This document shows, in pieces, positions 1-13,200 of a DNA stretch of 64,000 nucleotides. Position 1 is the stretch's first letter, and each line of letters begins with the position of its first letter. The position numbers and the translations under genes are program-made. This stretch comes from Branchiostoma floridae. Taxonomy: Eukaryota; Chordata; Leptocardii; Amphioxiformes; Branchiostomatidae. The notes under the pieces were generated by a model that was not told the DNA's origin, searched no databases, and was given only the letters and a program-made list of their open reading frames with translations. The stretch is taken from positions 11,251,410 through 11,315,409 of the forward strand of contig NC_049983.1 of the NCBI RefSeq assembly GCF_000003815.2. The letters are read 5' to 3'.

Positions 1-519
1 TAAAGTAGCCCACGGTAATGATTCTTGTATGTTTGCATTTGCTTATGTTTCATAGTTTTATTAGATGCATATTTGTTTTTAGTTCACTTTTGGTTTAAGT
101 CAGTGTAACATTCTTCCTATTTCCATACAAGATGTGATTTTTAAGCTAATCAAATGACGTTTTTATCTGACAATGGCAAGTAATGTAAGCTATTGTCTCT
201 CTATAAACCAACACACATATTTTATCTTGTGTGTGTAAAAAGTGTGTCAGAGACACACTTGGGGCACCAATGCGGCACTGTTGTGTTATTTTCGCCGATG
301 TTTTTTATATCTTAGATATTGCATAATACACATGAAAGTTTTACTTAGAAGACAAAAAAGTACATAAAACGTACGAAAATTCGTTCTTTATCTCTGAAAT
401 TCGTTGAGTAATTTTTCGAACCCCACAGTGCCGCACCGGTGTCCCAAGTGCAGTGAGATACCACCTTTACAACGTATAACAGAAAACCGAATGACACTTC
501 GTCTTCTCTTTCCCCTCAG
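1..519. other. Intron of the alpha2delta gene containing a MITE
   Basis: No coding exon is visible. The sequence holds one copy of a short inverted-repeat element at about 250-465 and then the pyrimidine tract of the acceptor for the exon at 520. Confidence 0.6.
250..465. mobile_element. MITE family 1, copy 1
   Basis: A roughly 215-bp element with imperfect terminal inverted repeats built on CACTTGGGGCACC..TGCGGCACTG at the left and CAGTGCCGCACCGGTGTCCC..AAGTGCAGTGAGATA at the right. A second copy with the same ends and interior (TTCGTTGAGTAATYTTTCGAACCCC) lies at 4517-4773. It has no coding capacity. Confidence 0.75.
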
Positions 520-1209
520 CTCCAATATCCAAACGCCATGCTCATCAATAAGAAGGATGACAAGGGAAACCCCGTACACCCGCGGCTGGCCCCGGACTTC
601 ATGCTGAAGGAGAATGAACATTTCAACGACATCCCTGTCAATATGGAGCAGAGTGATGTACAGGTGCCAGTCAACGTGTACAATGAAGGTTGGGCATCAA
701 TATTCTTCAATAATTGATCATGTTCGTTATACTGACTTTTGAAATATTAGGAAGTATGTATTTGCGTTTCAGTCCTTTAAGGGGAAATAATTGTACATTT
801 TTGAAACTTTGAGGTCTGGACATTAGTGAAATAGGCTCATGTGATTGGCACGAATTATTTCCTTTTCAACTCAAAAACATCTGGATGGATTAACATGATG
901 TCCTCTTCCTAGTCATTTTTAAACGTTCCTGGCTACTTACATTTCTACAATGAGGTAAACGTTTTTCTCCAGTTGTTTTTCTTTTTTATTGTGCCCGGAG
1001 GATGTCGTCCATATACCATATCATATCATATCATATCATATCAGTATGACATTACCCATGTTTCTATGCTTTTACAGCGCCAGACGTGCTGAACGCTGTC
1101 AAGTGGTCAAAGAATCTTGACCCAGTCTTCATAGACAACGGTAAAAAGGACCCGACGTTAACATGGCAATACTTTGGCAGCTCAACAGGGTTCTTTCGCC
1201 AATACCCAG
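520..1209 (+). CDS. CACNA2D3/4: Alpha2delta gene, VWA_N region exons (520-688, 1078-1209)
   Basis: These two exons encode the VWA_N domain that precedes the VWA domain. The first has a pyrimidine-rich acceptor ending at 519 and reads from codon phase 0 ([13 protein letters not shown]); it ends in phase 1 at a GT donor at 689. The second starts in phase 1 and contains [21 protein letters not shown], the family signature around the [15 protein letters not shown] motif. It also ends in phase 1. The 389-base intron between them holds a pentanucleotide microsatellite just before the acceptor. Exons for the signal peptide are expected to the left of the window. Confidence 0.93.
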
Positions 1210-4200
1210 GTAGGAACGCTATCCTACCTTATCCCTATTATATTCACCTCCGTGAATTATTGTAATGTAATCAGTTGGTTGGTGAATTTGTTTGTTTGTG
1301 TCTCCATATGTGTCCGAAGTTCGTAAGGATGTGAGGCAGAAATGGTGTACTATGACACTTGGGGATTGGATAGTTTGGCTCTGTTCCAATGTGTAGACAG
1401 GCAGGAAGTGATGACTCACACTNNNNNNNNNNNNNNNNNNNNNNNNNNNNNNNNNNNNNNNNNNNNNNNNNNNNNNNNNNNNNNNNNNNNNNNNNNNNNN
1501 NNNNNNNNNNNNNNNNNNNNNNTGTTTGACAGGCGGAAGGAAGTGATGGCTCACACTCACACTACACCCACTCATGCCTTGGCGTTAGGGATGCGTATTA
1601 AGAGTGTGTTTCCTCTGCTTTCCTTTTTGAAAAAAAAAAGGCTCCCCTCTGATGCGGTGTAGATCATTGTTGCTATAATAGGCAGTGAACGGGAGCCTGG
1701 AGCGAGCGACATAGACGATTCGACGGGAGATATCGAGGATGGTGAGTGCTGGTTCACCTTTCCCATTTTTGATTGAATGATGCTTGAACTTTTTCATTGC
1801 TGTGATGGTTGGAATCCACTAACGACGACCAACACAACATGATGGTTCGTTGACAAATTGCTGTTGGATATGTTAGTACAGGTCCCATAATCTCCAAGCA
1901 GATTCCTCCGGTGGCATAAAACAGTAACATACTAGTAAGCTGGGGAAGGACTTCAGCAGGCAGAGGGGTAAAATTGGCCACCGCAGCTTATTAGTATGTT
2001 ACTGTTTTATGCCACCGGAGGAATCTGCTTGGAGATTACATGTACCACACAATGATGCCAAAATGTCTGAATATATCATCTAAGTGACAGCATCACGTAA
2101 CACTGACCATTCCTCCCCCCTACAGGTACATCCAGGCCGCCACGTCCCCTAAAGACATTGTCATCGTGGTGGACAGGAGTGGAAGTATGAAGGGACTTCG
2201 CTTGGAAATAGCCAAGCAAACCGTCGACACCATTATCGATACAATGTCAGACAACGACTTCTTCAACGTCATAGCAGTACGTCACTTTGGCATTTTTTTT
2301 GTTTTCTCCATTGTGTAAAACCATTGTGATATTTAGCCAGAGATTCAAGTCGGAATTTAGAAGTGTTCTTCCTGTGTTAACTGTGAAATCATGTTGAATA
2401 ACGTTTCCTTCCACACACTGAATTATTGCAACAGAACGTTTGTAGCTATTCCGTGTCCATCTTTTCCTTTGGAAGGCGAATCTGAAATTTCCCTTAACCA
2501 AACAATACGACTGTTTTTACATCTCTCATTATTTTAATGTTTGATCGTTTCATGCATTTTTTTTTCATATGCTGTACAAGAAGTGGTAGCGCTTAGGGCT
2601 GGGGTTTTTCTTAAACCGGTTTTTCTTATTGGACCGGTCCAGAAAAACCGGACCTGAAAAAATTAGGTGGACCGGATGTTGGACCGATTAGAAAATTAAC
2701 AGATTATTTCATCAGGCATTCATACGTTTTGGCGCTTGCAGGTGGCAGAAAATAACAAGAGTGAAGTAGGGTAGAGTTTATAGTAGTTTCTACCAAGTTT
2801 TATAGCCAATCGTACAGGTGCAGTTAGTGTTGAAGGATTTTAAAACGCCAGTGTAAGTCTAATACTCCACCAAACAGATCTCTTTGTAGTGAAATGGATC
2901 ATTGGTATGAGTCATACTGCATCAGGTCCAGGTTCAGGTCCGGACCTGGACCTGATCCTTTGGACCTGAACCGGACCTGGACCTGAGTTTTCTGTACCGG
3001 TACCCAGCCCTAGTAGCGCTCATTTAAGTCGCACAACTTGAGTTCGTCGTTACTTTGCCTTGTCTACCTATTTCTATGCATACTGAATAAATAGATAGAT
3101 ACTAAGTAATAAACTCATCCCCTCAAAGCTTCCCCTGAAACAGTTGATTGGCGTAGAAATGAAAATAAAATGCAAAGATAACCTTGTGACCAAATAGAGG
3201 TGGGTTTTAATAATAATTTACTTAATATTATATTAATTTACGTAATAATTTATCAAGAACACCAGAGAAAGATTTCGTTCGTCTCTTCCTAGTGAGTGAG
3301 CATGGAGAATGCTTGGACTGAAGTAACGCTACGCTTGGTCACAGGCTAGTTGAGTTCAATGCTTGTGTACCACCGTTTTTCCTTTGTCACAAGGTAATCG
3401 GAATGTTTATGTCATGTTTTTGCGTGCATTAGTTCAACAAAGATGTGACCTACATCGAGAAATGCTTTGTGAACACGTTGGTACAAGCCACGTCGGACAA
3501 CAAGGAGCTATTGAAGAATGGAGTTCGGCAGCTTCAGGCTGATGGAATGGCGAACTTTGAGACTTCCCTCGACGCGGCTTTCCAAATGCTCCGTGACGTA
3601 TGTTTTTCCTTACAATCATTGTTTTCAAACGTTTGAGTACATAGTCATGTATGTCGTTTTGCTACAACGTGACAAGTGTAAAAACAAATACTGTTACGGT
3701 GCCTAAAATCGCCATGAACAATCTGGATCTAAATAACTACAGGCCAATTTCAGATAAATCCATCAAAGGACCCTGAATTATAGGTGCAAACTCATAGAGA
3801 CAGACAAAAACAATACCCAATTCGGAAGACACTGTCCTCCTTTACGGAGTTATTCAGATGTAGTGACATTCCACGCGTTTCAATAATTTTTAATGTTATA
3901 CTTGTAACGCGTTTTAAACTGTACAGTGGTGTAGGTCGACAATGTACTATTTATCATTAGGCTCAACGGTAGCAAGACATGTTCAGATAACCCTCTGCCG
4001 TTTTTTTCCTCCCTGCAGTTCAACAACACAGGCCAGGGGTCGTGGTGTAACCAGGCCATTATGGTGATCACGGACGGAGCTCCGAGAAACTATGAGCAGA
4101 TATTTCGCCGTTATAACCACCCCGACAGAAGGGTAGGCTATCGGTAACACTAGCGTAGCTTCACGATGACACTCAATTTTGTAGTAATGATTTTTCATGT

Positions 4201-7200
4201 GCTCAATACTCTTGACAGACCTATGTTTTCCTGTCTTTGTTTTAGTCCATTTCTCATTCATTTTGTTAGTTAGAATAGAAAAATGAAGACCTAGGTTTTC
4301 ACACATCTGTCTCATGTTGTTTTTATACGGTCCCTATCGTACTTTTATGGGAGGGCACGACTGTGTGTGGTTGGGTTTGTGAGCTGACTGTTCTGTGTGA
4401 ATTCCATGGGTCCGTTCCAATAGGTTCGTGTATTCAGCTATCTGATTGGTCGCGAAGTCGGTGAGTCTGCGCCGGTGAAGTGGATGGCCTGCGCTAACAA
4501 GGGTAAGCTTTCTTAAGGTGGCATCTCACTGCACTTGGGGCACTGGTGCGGCACTGAGGGGTTCGAAAGATTACTCAACGAATTTCAGAGATTAGAAAAA
4601 TGAATTTACGTTTTGTGTATTTTGTTTTCTTCTAAGTCATGCTTTTAGGCAATATCTAGATTGTTTGTTTTTTTAAATCTGTGAAAATACATACATGTAA
4701 CACAACTGTGTGGCAGTGTACGAACCCCGCAGTGCCGCACCGGTGCCCCAAGTGCAGTGAGATATACACCACCTTTACAATCAGATGCACCAGATTTTCA
4801 CATGTTTGATTTTCAGAGAATTGTAACGATCTAGTTTTATCAATGAAGAAATTGTATTCTTTTTTAAATGTAACCCTACGCCATTATTTGCCATGGTATT
4901 TTTAATCGTAGTTCTTGCAGCTATGCTGTACAAATGTATTATACTTCATACTCTCCTGTATTTTCACCTGAGATGTTAACTAGAGTTGTTGTTACCATGA
5001 ACAGACCTTTGGTTTATTGTTTGGCTTGTCTCTTTGTCTCATTTTTTACATTGACAAACTTTGTACATTCGTACATTTGTCAATACTTCTATACGTTTTC
5101 TGTGGATGTTTTTTTTTTACGTATTTTACAGTAATATGCTCTTGTCAGTGGATGTTTAGATTAAATGATGCCTTCAAAGATCCTCAAATAACAGGATCCC
5201 AGATTGAACACATGATTGATTATCTGTGTATGGCTATTATGCAACTTGTCAGGTTACTACACCCAGATTGCAACACTGGCTGATGTACAAGAGAACGTCA
5301 TGGTAAGTCTGACAAGACAAAATTGCGGCATCTATGTATTTATATCGCCATACGTTGAACTCGATGTTATATCCAGCTTTTACATCCTTCACAACTTGAT
5401 ATGTTTTGTGAGGAAGTAAATTTTATATATGTCCATTTAAATTTTGAACTGCCTGTAACGTTATATGCCAATTTTTCTCTTTTGTGTCCTTGCCTGGTTA
5501 CATCCTATGGAGAACCGAAAGTTCATCTAACTACATCAATATGTACACCTTTCGGCACATTTGACTCTGTACATAAAAGCTCAACTGTGTTAGTGTATAA
5601 AGTTGCCACCAACTCCATTTTTTCCCCAACAAACCCTCAACATTATGGGAAGACCTTTCTGCCAGATTTTTGTGTTCTCCAGGTATGTAACCCACATATC
5701 TACTGCCGTGATACTATCATTACCATGCCTTGCCTCTCCCTGTAGAAATACATCCACGTGCTTAGCCGCCCTATGGTTATCAGAAGAGCCCATGGCACAA
5801 TCTGGACCAACGTCTACATGGACAGCTCGGTTAGTGAGGTTTGTTAACTTCACAGTGGGACGGTTATACATTGTGCATCACACTATGGCAGTCGATGATG
5901 TACAAGAAATTCTGTTCTTCCTCTTCTTCTATTCGACTCTGTGTGATCTCTGTCACTCTCGTCCATTGTATTGCGTCATCATGGCTTCTATTTCAGCATT
6001 GATTGTGACCCATGTTTCTGTGATGTGAGCTGAAATGTGCCTTTCATCCACCGCTTGCCTTTGCTACGTATCAGGCAGCACCTTTAAACTGCCATCGCCG
6101 ATTGAAATGATGCAACGATTGACATATAAAGACTATGACACTATTTTATCTAGACTATTTTGTGTTTTAGATAAGATTTTTTTAACGTAAGCTCACCGAA
6201 TCCTGCCATAGATACAAGGGTATCATACGTCTACCATTCGATGCTTCTTGAAATGATACAACGATTGAAATGACTATGACATTATTTTATCTAAAATATT
6301 TTGTGTTTTAGATAAGATTTTTAACGTAAACTCACTGGGTCATGTCACAGATATTAGGGTATCATACATTCTACCATTCGATGCTTTTTGTTTCTGCCAG
6401 GGAAGATACAAGGAAGCGTTAAAACTATATGACCCGGAGGTAAGGTATCATGCGCCGACTAGAACCTTTCATGCATCCGTGCATGGAAGCATGAGGATCC
6501 TGAGATCGATAACAACAGTCTGACCCAGTAGATGTGTAGTGTTAATGTCCATGATAATAAAGAGATATGTAGAGCGTCGTGTGTGTTAAGCATCAGTTAG
6601 TTTTGGTTCATGAAGTAGGAAACTTGAAGCATGAAACCAAGGAGGGATGAATGGGACCCCCTTGATGAAACTAAAAACCAATTGCCGTAAAAGAATTGAG
6701 TGGAGTGTGTTTTACTAAATCATTCAGTCACGTACCTGTCCGTAAGACAAGCATAGAGACTTACATGTTAAATGTATGTAGAAGTATTTGCCTTCACCAC
6801 AAGACAGTAAAATTTTACGACCACTTTCTCTCACGATGTCCCCCAGGCAATAGTCATAAACCTGTCAGGACAATGTAGACCTCTGGCAACATAAAACCTT
6901 TGTTCACTCGTCAAAGATGCAGCTCATGGCACTTGTAAAGTCTGTCTACCTACACTTTGAAACTGTGCTGACTTAACAACGCTTGAAAAGCCTAACACAC
7001 CTGCTGAGATGCAAATCCGGATAGAAATGTACGAAATGATACTTTGTATGAAAATGTCATTTTAGCTCACTCATCACAGTGGCATGCATTCTCTATGAAA
7101 TGTCCTGTCCGTCTCTGTCACTTCTCTGCTCTCTCTCTCTCTACATTCTGTATCATTCTGATTGATTGCGATTTGAAATGACGCATGTGAATGACTAACA

Positions 7201-10200
7201 CTGCAACAGCCTAACACTTCAGGTGTCTCTTGTGACTAACAACCGTTTTCTGACTAGTCTGAACGTTGAATGTCCGACCTAATTGTCCCTTCTGAGTCCA
7301 CTCTGTTGTTGGTGACGACCCTACTGGTTCCCTCCACGGTCAACCAACTAACTCCCCCCGGCTTTATTGTGATGCACACTTGTATAATTGCACACGAGTG
7401 CATCCATGACGTATACTCGTATACCTGTGTATGTCTTCGTGTGTGTCCGTGTGTCGTCCAGTCCTGTACTAAAAGCGTGGCTGTCAATGTTGTCTCATAA
7501 GCATCGCAGCATGGAATTCTGGGATGGAATTGTGGAGCATGCGCAGTTGGCGTGCGGGACAGCCCGACCCAGCGGAGCTGTTCGGTCTCTTGTCTTCCTA
7601 CTAACCCATATTACGTCATCTAGACCAGATATGAATCACTCTTCTCTCTTGCTACCATTTTGAAAAATGCGATCCATATAACTGAAGAACACCGGAGAGG
7701 TAATACTTTAATTCTTATCTTTTACTCTGCTCTTTTCCAACGTTTCGCCCCTAGTCACTTTTCATTCTCCAAATTCGATACCTTTCTATGCGGCTTATAT
7801 ATTTCTTTCCAATAGATGCAAAACAATGTTACTTTCTGTTGTTCTCTTATGTTTCTGTGATATTATCAACTTACATCATGTTAACATGAAAGAAAAAATA
7901 TTATTTATTGTTGGGGAGAGTATCTATCATATACATTTTGTTCATTTATGGAGTTAATCTTTAATACATAAGAACGTCTGACTTCATTGCCAAATCATAT
8001 GAAATATTGACTATCAGATCTTATTTCTGAAATGATGTATAGTTTTGTTACTTATTGCGACCTTATTACTTGATATCATAGAACGTACCACCCGGTGCGG
8101 ACTTTTTATTTTACCCAATTTATTTCCTGAACATAGTTCCTTCGTTTGTGTGAAAAATTGACATTTATCATCAAGAAATTATTTCAGATCGCTTGTGAGC
8201 GATCTCGTTCTGTTGGCAACTTGATATATATTTTCATACCTGATTTTATTTGTACTCAGTATCTAAGGATGCTGATATCTTAAACCAAGTGATAGGGATA
8301 TAACGTTACGTACAGCTTAGGATGCCTTAGTTTTTATTGTCGAGTAGTGAAGGTATTTGCTTGAACTAACTGTAGACTGGAGACCCGAGGGAAGCAATGG
8401 CAGGTAAAGCTACGCACTAACAAAATGTTCAGCTGTATGCGCTAAATATGTTGCATCATAGCATGCCTATCACCATAGATACCAACAGTAACTGCATGGA
8501 AAGGTTGGAAAGGGTAGTGACTGATGTTTGGGTGATGGTTGGACAGTATGCTCCCATAGACAGCATGTATAGCCATCCAGGTGATGATACACGTCTTGCT
8601 GTGGTTCCTTCCTAACATATTTCTCTTCCTCTTCCCAATTTACTTCACGCTTTCCCATAGGGTCTAGCCTTGATGACGACCGTTGCACGACCCGTGTTTG
8701 ACATGAAGAACCAAACGGTAAGATTTACACATCTTCTTAGAGAAACTACAATAGTTTAAGACTCTTGTCTGTACATTCTGGTACTTGAAAGGAGTTCTCT
8801 TATGCCCGTTACGGAGAAATGATTGTTCTATCGCATCAAAACGGACAGGTAAGTACATCTTAGTGAAATCCTAGACATCTTACCACTATCACGTGACTCA
8901 GTCCTTATTTTTCTCACCATCTGATCTTTTTCTTCAAACACAAACGCAGATTCCAGAGGTGGAAGAAACTTATCATAGCGAAATATGGTCGTTTCAAAAA
9001 TGCCACAAATTCCCTACTCTATTTTTGGTGCTAACGTTATATCTTATCCACTTCTTTTGTCGTTTGATTGTATACTTTGTGGTCACCGATACACGTCGTT
9101 GTAGCACAGGTTAGGCTTCGGCTGGGTTTTTTTGGGGGGGGGGGGGGCGAGACATCAAGAAAGAGTACAAACAACTAAAAAACAACCAGCCGGACCCTAA
9201 CCTCTGCTTGGAGAGTAGTTGCGTCGTCATTTTGACCATGAACGTCTTACGCAACGGGATTCATTCACATGTATGTACGTACTATCACTGCATACCTTTC
9301 AGTCGACCACCACAAGATATAATTCAGTGGTTTACCTGATGCTCTATGTTACGAATTAAGTCTGAACTTTGCTAGTATATAGCAGTTTCTCATTTTCAGT
9401 ATGCTTACGCATTTATTTCGATACGCAAATACTATACTGCTGCTAGCCTCGTAGGATAAAAGCATAGGATAAAAGGAAGAAATAGCTTCGAGTGAAAATG
9501 TATTTTTTTCGGCAGTAGGATTAGATATCTGAATGTAAAAGGATGCAAATCCAACTGCTGTAAGGTTAAGATATATCTGTGCAACCTCGTACATAGCAAT
9601 AGGAATAGTACTTTCAATGCTTCTTTTAAGTCCCAAGACTAAGATAAAAACAAGAAATTGTCTTGATTGCAAAGGGGTGGATGACTCGAACACATAACCC
9701 TCACTCCTACTAATATCTGACTTTCAGGGTGCAGAAAGGTAACAAACACACACAAAAAACAACACACACACAAACATAATTCCTGATCACACAACAAATT
9801 CCAACCAGTCCACAGAATTTCAGGTTGCATCGTCATTAAAATCCCTTTAGTCTTATTGTCTACAGATTTAACTGAGTGTTTTGTATGCCTCACATATCTA
9901 ACCTTTTGTTTACAGCTTTGTAACGTATAGGAACGCGTGAAAAATCTCAACGATCTTCAATCTATTTTAATTGAAGGGGGAGTAAAACCGAAACGTGCCA
10001 AGTAATGTACAAGCATGTAAAAATGATTTAAAGCTTAAAAGTGTTGTTCTGATTTCTGTGTCTATTGACGGATAGCATATCTTCTAATATCTGTCCCTTT
10101 TCTTTGACCACTTTTCCCCAGAGCTTAGAAGGAAACCTCTTGGGAGTTGTGGGGATTGACGTCCCCGTGAGCGAGCTGATGAAGCTCGCCCCACCACTCA

Positions 10201-13200
10201 AGGTCAGACGAACACTCTATCATGCTTCCGTGCTGATTTCTGTTTTCAAGTTGTTGTTTTTTAATATTCTAATGAGAAACTACCTGATTTTGAACGTACA
10301 GATCTTTGAATGTTTTGGTGGCTAGTACAAGTAATTCACACCATCTACATGGAATTCAGCCGTAGAAAGGACGACCCACCGTATTTGTTCTTTACTGTTG
10401 AGTCCTTCGTCTATGGAACTGTGCTTGTTTGAAATTGTTGATGTAAGATGTACAATGTTGAACTGATAGTAGCTGTCTGGTCTCTTGGTTTCTGACCTTT
10501 TTAGTTTTTATGGTGTAAAGAGTCTATAGTTTAACACATGTGGCAGGTTTTGTGCAGGATGGTGTGAATCGTTGTCGTAGAAATGTACTTCACAATTTAC
10601 GAACAGTCCTGTAGACCGCTCTTGTGCCTAACCACTGTTACATAGATGGGTGTGAATGGCTACGCCTTTGTCATCACGAACAACGGATACATCCTGACCC
10701 ATCCAGACCTTCGACCAACGGTAACGATGTTTGATGACACTAGATTATTCGTCTTTGTTGAATCGTCTCTGTTTATTTCGTACTATAATGTTGTCGATGT
10801 TTCATTGATACGATGACGAGTTCCCCTTACTGTTTATGATAGTTCTGTTTGATTTTTTGTGGCATGCAATAGTATATGGCTTCTTAAAATCATCAACGTC
10901 TAGTCATGTGCACGTCTAGTACTATAACAACACGTTAAGATATTTCTTTTTAAAAATCAAGTTGAAACAACAAAAATTTAAGATTATCAGTAGATGGTGT
11001 TATTGTAACTGTAATCTCATTTCTCCGCTCTTTGTAAGTGTGGCTTGAATTTGTGACTTAAATACCTGAGATTTTCATCTGTGTGAAAACTTATTTTCAA
11101 GTGTTTTCTGTCCAAGGTTGTCATGGAGCCGGGTGGAGACCCGATCACCAAACCCAACTACAACAGTGTGGATTTAGGCGAAGTGGAAATTTCTGACACG
11201 GAAGAGAAAGTAAGGAGCATTTTTCCATGGTCTTTTAGATGTGTGTTTTAAAGACGAATCTTTTGGCAATGTTATACTGCTCACTGTACCGTGCATGATT
11301 CATCATCATAGGCACGGACACAGTTTAAAATAGCCTCTATTTGCAGTGTTGAGGGCTGTTCATGAATTGACGTGGTTTTCTGATTTTGCATCATTTTTTC
11401 ATGCTGTTGCCAATTTATCATTCCATGTTTGAGTATGGAATTTACCAGATATTTCATGGACTTCACGTTCAACTATTCACGCGGTGTAACCATGTTGTTT
11501 GCGCGTTCTGATTTCCAGTTACGTACCAGCATGGTGAAACGTGAGACGGGATCGCTCACGATGAAAGTTCAAGAACACCTGGACAACATGGTGAGCCTAC
11601 TACATACTGCATGTAAAACATTCTTCAGAGGAAATTGACAAATATTCCTTACAAATTGCTTCTGGGCCATAATTGTACATTATTTTGGAGACACATGTAT
11701 ATCTGTACACTTTAAACCTTATTTTTGGAAAAGTGACTTCATGCAAAGCATTATAATACCCAACCTTTCTTAAACTGTATCTTCATCTTTTTGATTACAG
11801 AAAAGAGTGATGGTCCACTACAACTCATACTACTTTACAAAAATAGACGAAACTCCTTTCAGGTAGGGGTTATATACAATCTATCGTTGCCAGTTTTGCC
11901 GGTACTTTACATTCTTGTCATACATTGTTGATCAATTTCTCATGACACCTTTTTGTCTTCACTTCAGCCACAGTCTCTACTTCCTGTTCATTTGGTGCTG
12001 TTGCACGTATCTCATTTTGTGTATCAAATTTGGCTAAATATGTTGTGTTTCTCTCAAAGCTTGGGAATTGCGATTCCCAGTCCCTATGGACAATTCTTCG
12101 TCCAGGGTACGGTAAAAGATAGGAGCAAAGGTAAGATGTCTTAATCATATATTATCTTCATTGAACATAAAGAAAAGCTGACCATCGGGATTTTTTGGGC
12201 ACAGTCAAGCATAAGTCCAACTCTCTGAAGTGATGTAAACTTTTCAACACTAAGGGCGTTTTGAAGAATATTGGTGATAATAAGAATACAGTTTTATTGT
12301 TGACGTTCTCCTCACTCCACTCACGTCATGTACAGGAATGCTGAGAAGAAATGGTACGTGACGAAATAGGTTTTATTATGGATAAGACGTTCTGGATTGC
12401 AGAACACTGAACGCATTGCTTTTATCTGCTATTTGTAACATTTTGTGTTAAAAAGAGAACAGCCCTATTCTCCATTTTTTAAATGTATTCTACATGCGCA
12501 AATACTCACCCGTCCTCGAATTGTTGCATAATTTTTTTCAATTTCCGTAAACGAAAAATGATATTAGATGCTTAGCTTGCCGCTAGCGCCCAACTGCACA
12601 TCCTGTTTTAAAAACGGCTTGCGTGCAGACTTAATGAAGAGCCACTGCAGGAGATAAGAACACACGCATCCTGATTGCCTGCTTTATAAGCATCCTCTCA
12701 ACTTGTTCGATCGTGTCAGGTTTGCGTGCTTGGTTTATGAACCAATCCTCATGTGTAGCCACGGCCCCATTTTTGTGCAATCATAACCACGGCAAATTAA
12801 ATGCAAGCATTAGTCATAACATTTTCTGATTAAAAGATTCTAAATCCTGTCTAGTAGGTCATTTTGGTACTATGTTCAAAGTCTTGTACGTGGCCTCGTC
12901 GATGATACGCTATCATTGAAAGCCTAGTAAAATGGAATTTTACGCGTGTATTTCTATCAAATGTCACTCTTTACAACGTTGCAACTCAAGGTTATAACCT
13001 CGACACGACGTATGTAATGATGACCCTCCAATGTTTTACCACATTGCGTAGCAATAGGTACTTGCCGATGAATAATTGATAACTCGGTGGTTTTTGACCG
13101 AATTAAGTACGTGTTAATTTTACATTTATGTTTGATATTTCTTTACAGGTCTTGATCCACTTCGAAAAGGAGCGACGGGGCCAGTACTAGCGAAATGGTA

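Noticed and set aside
8376-8403. Possible 28-nt exon (TGTAG acceptor, CAG|GTAAAG donor) in the alpha2delta gene
   Set aside because: Its length is not a multiple of three and both neighbours are phase 0, so inclusion would break the frame. No family residues.
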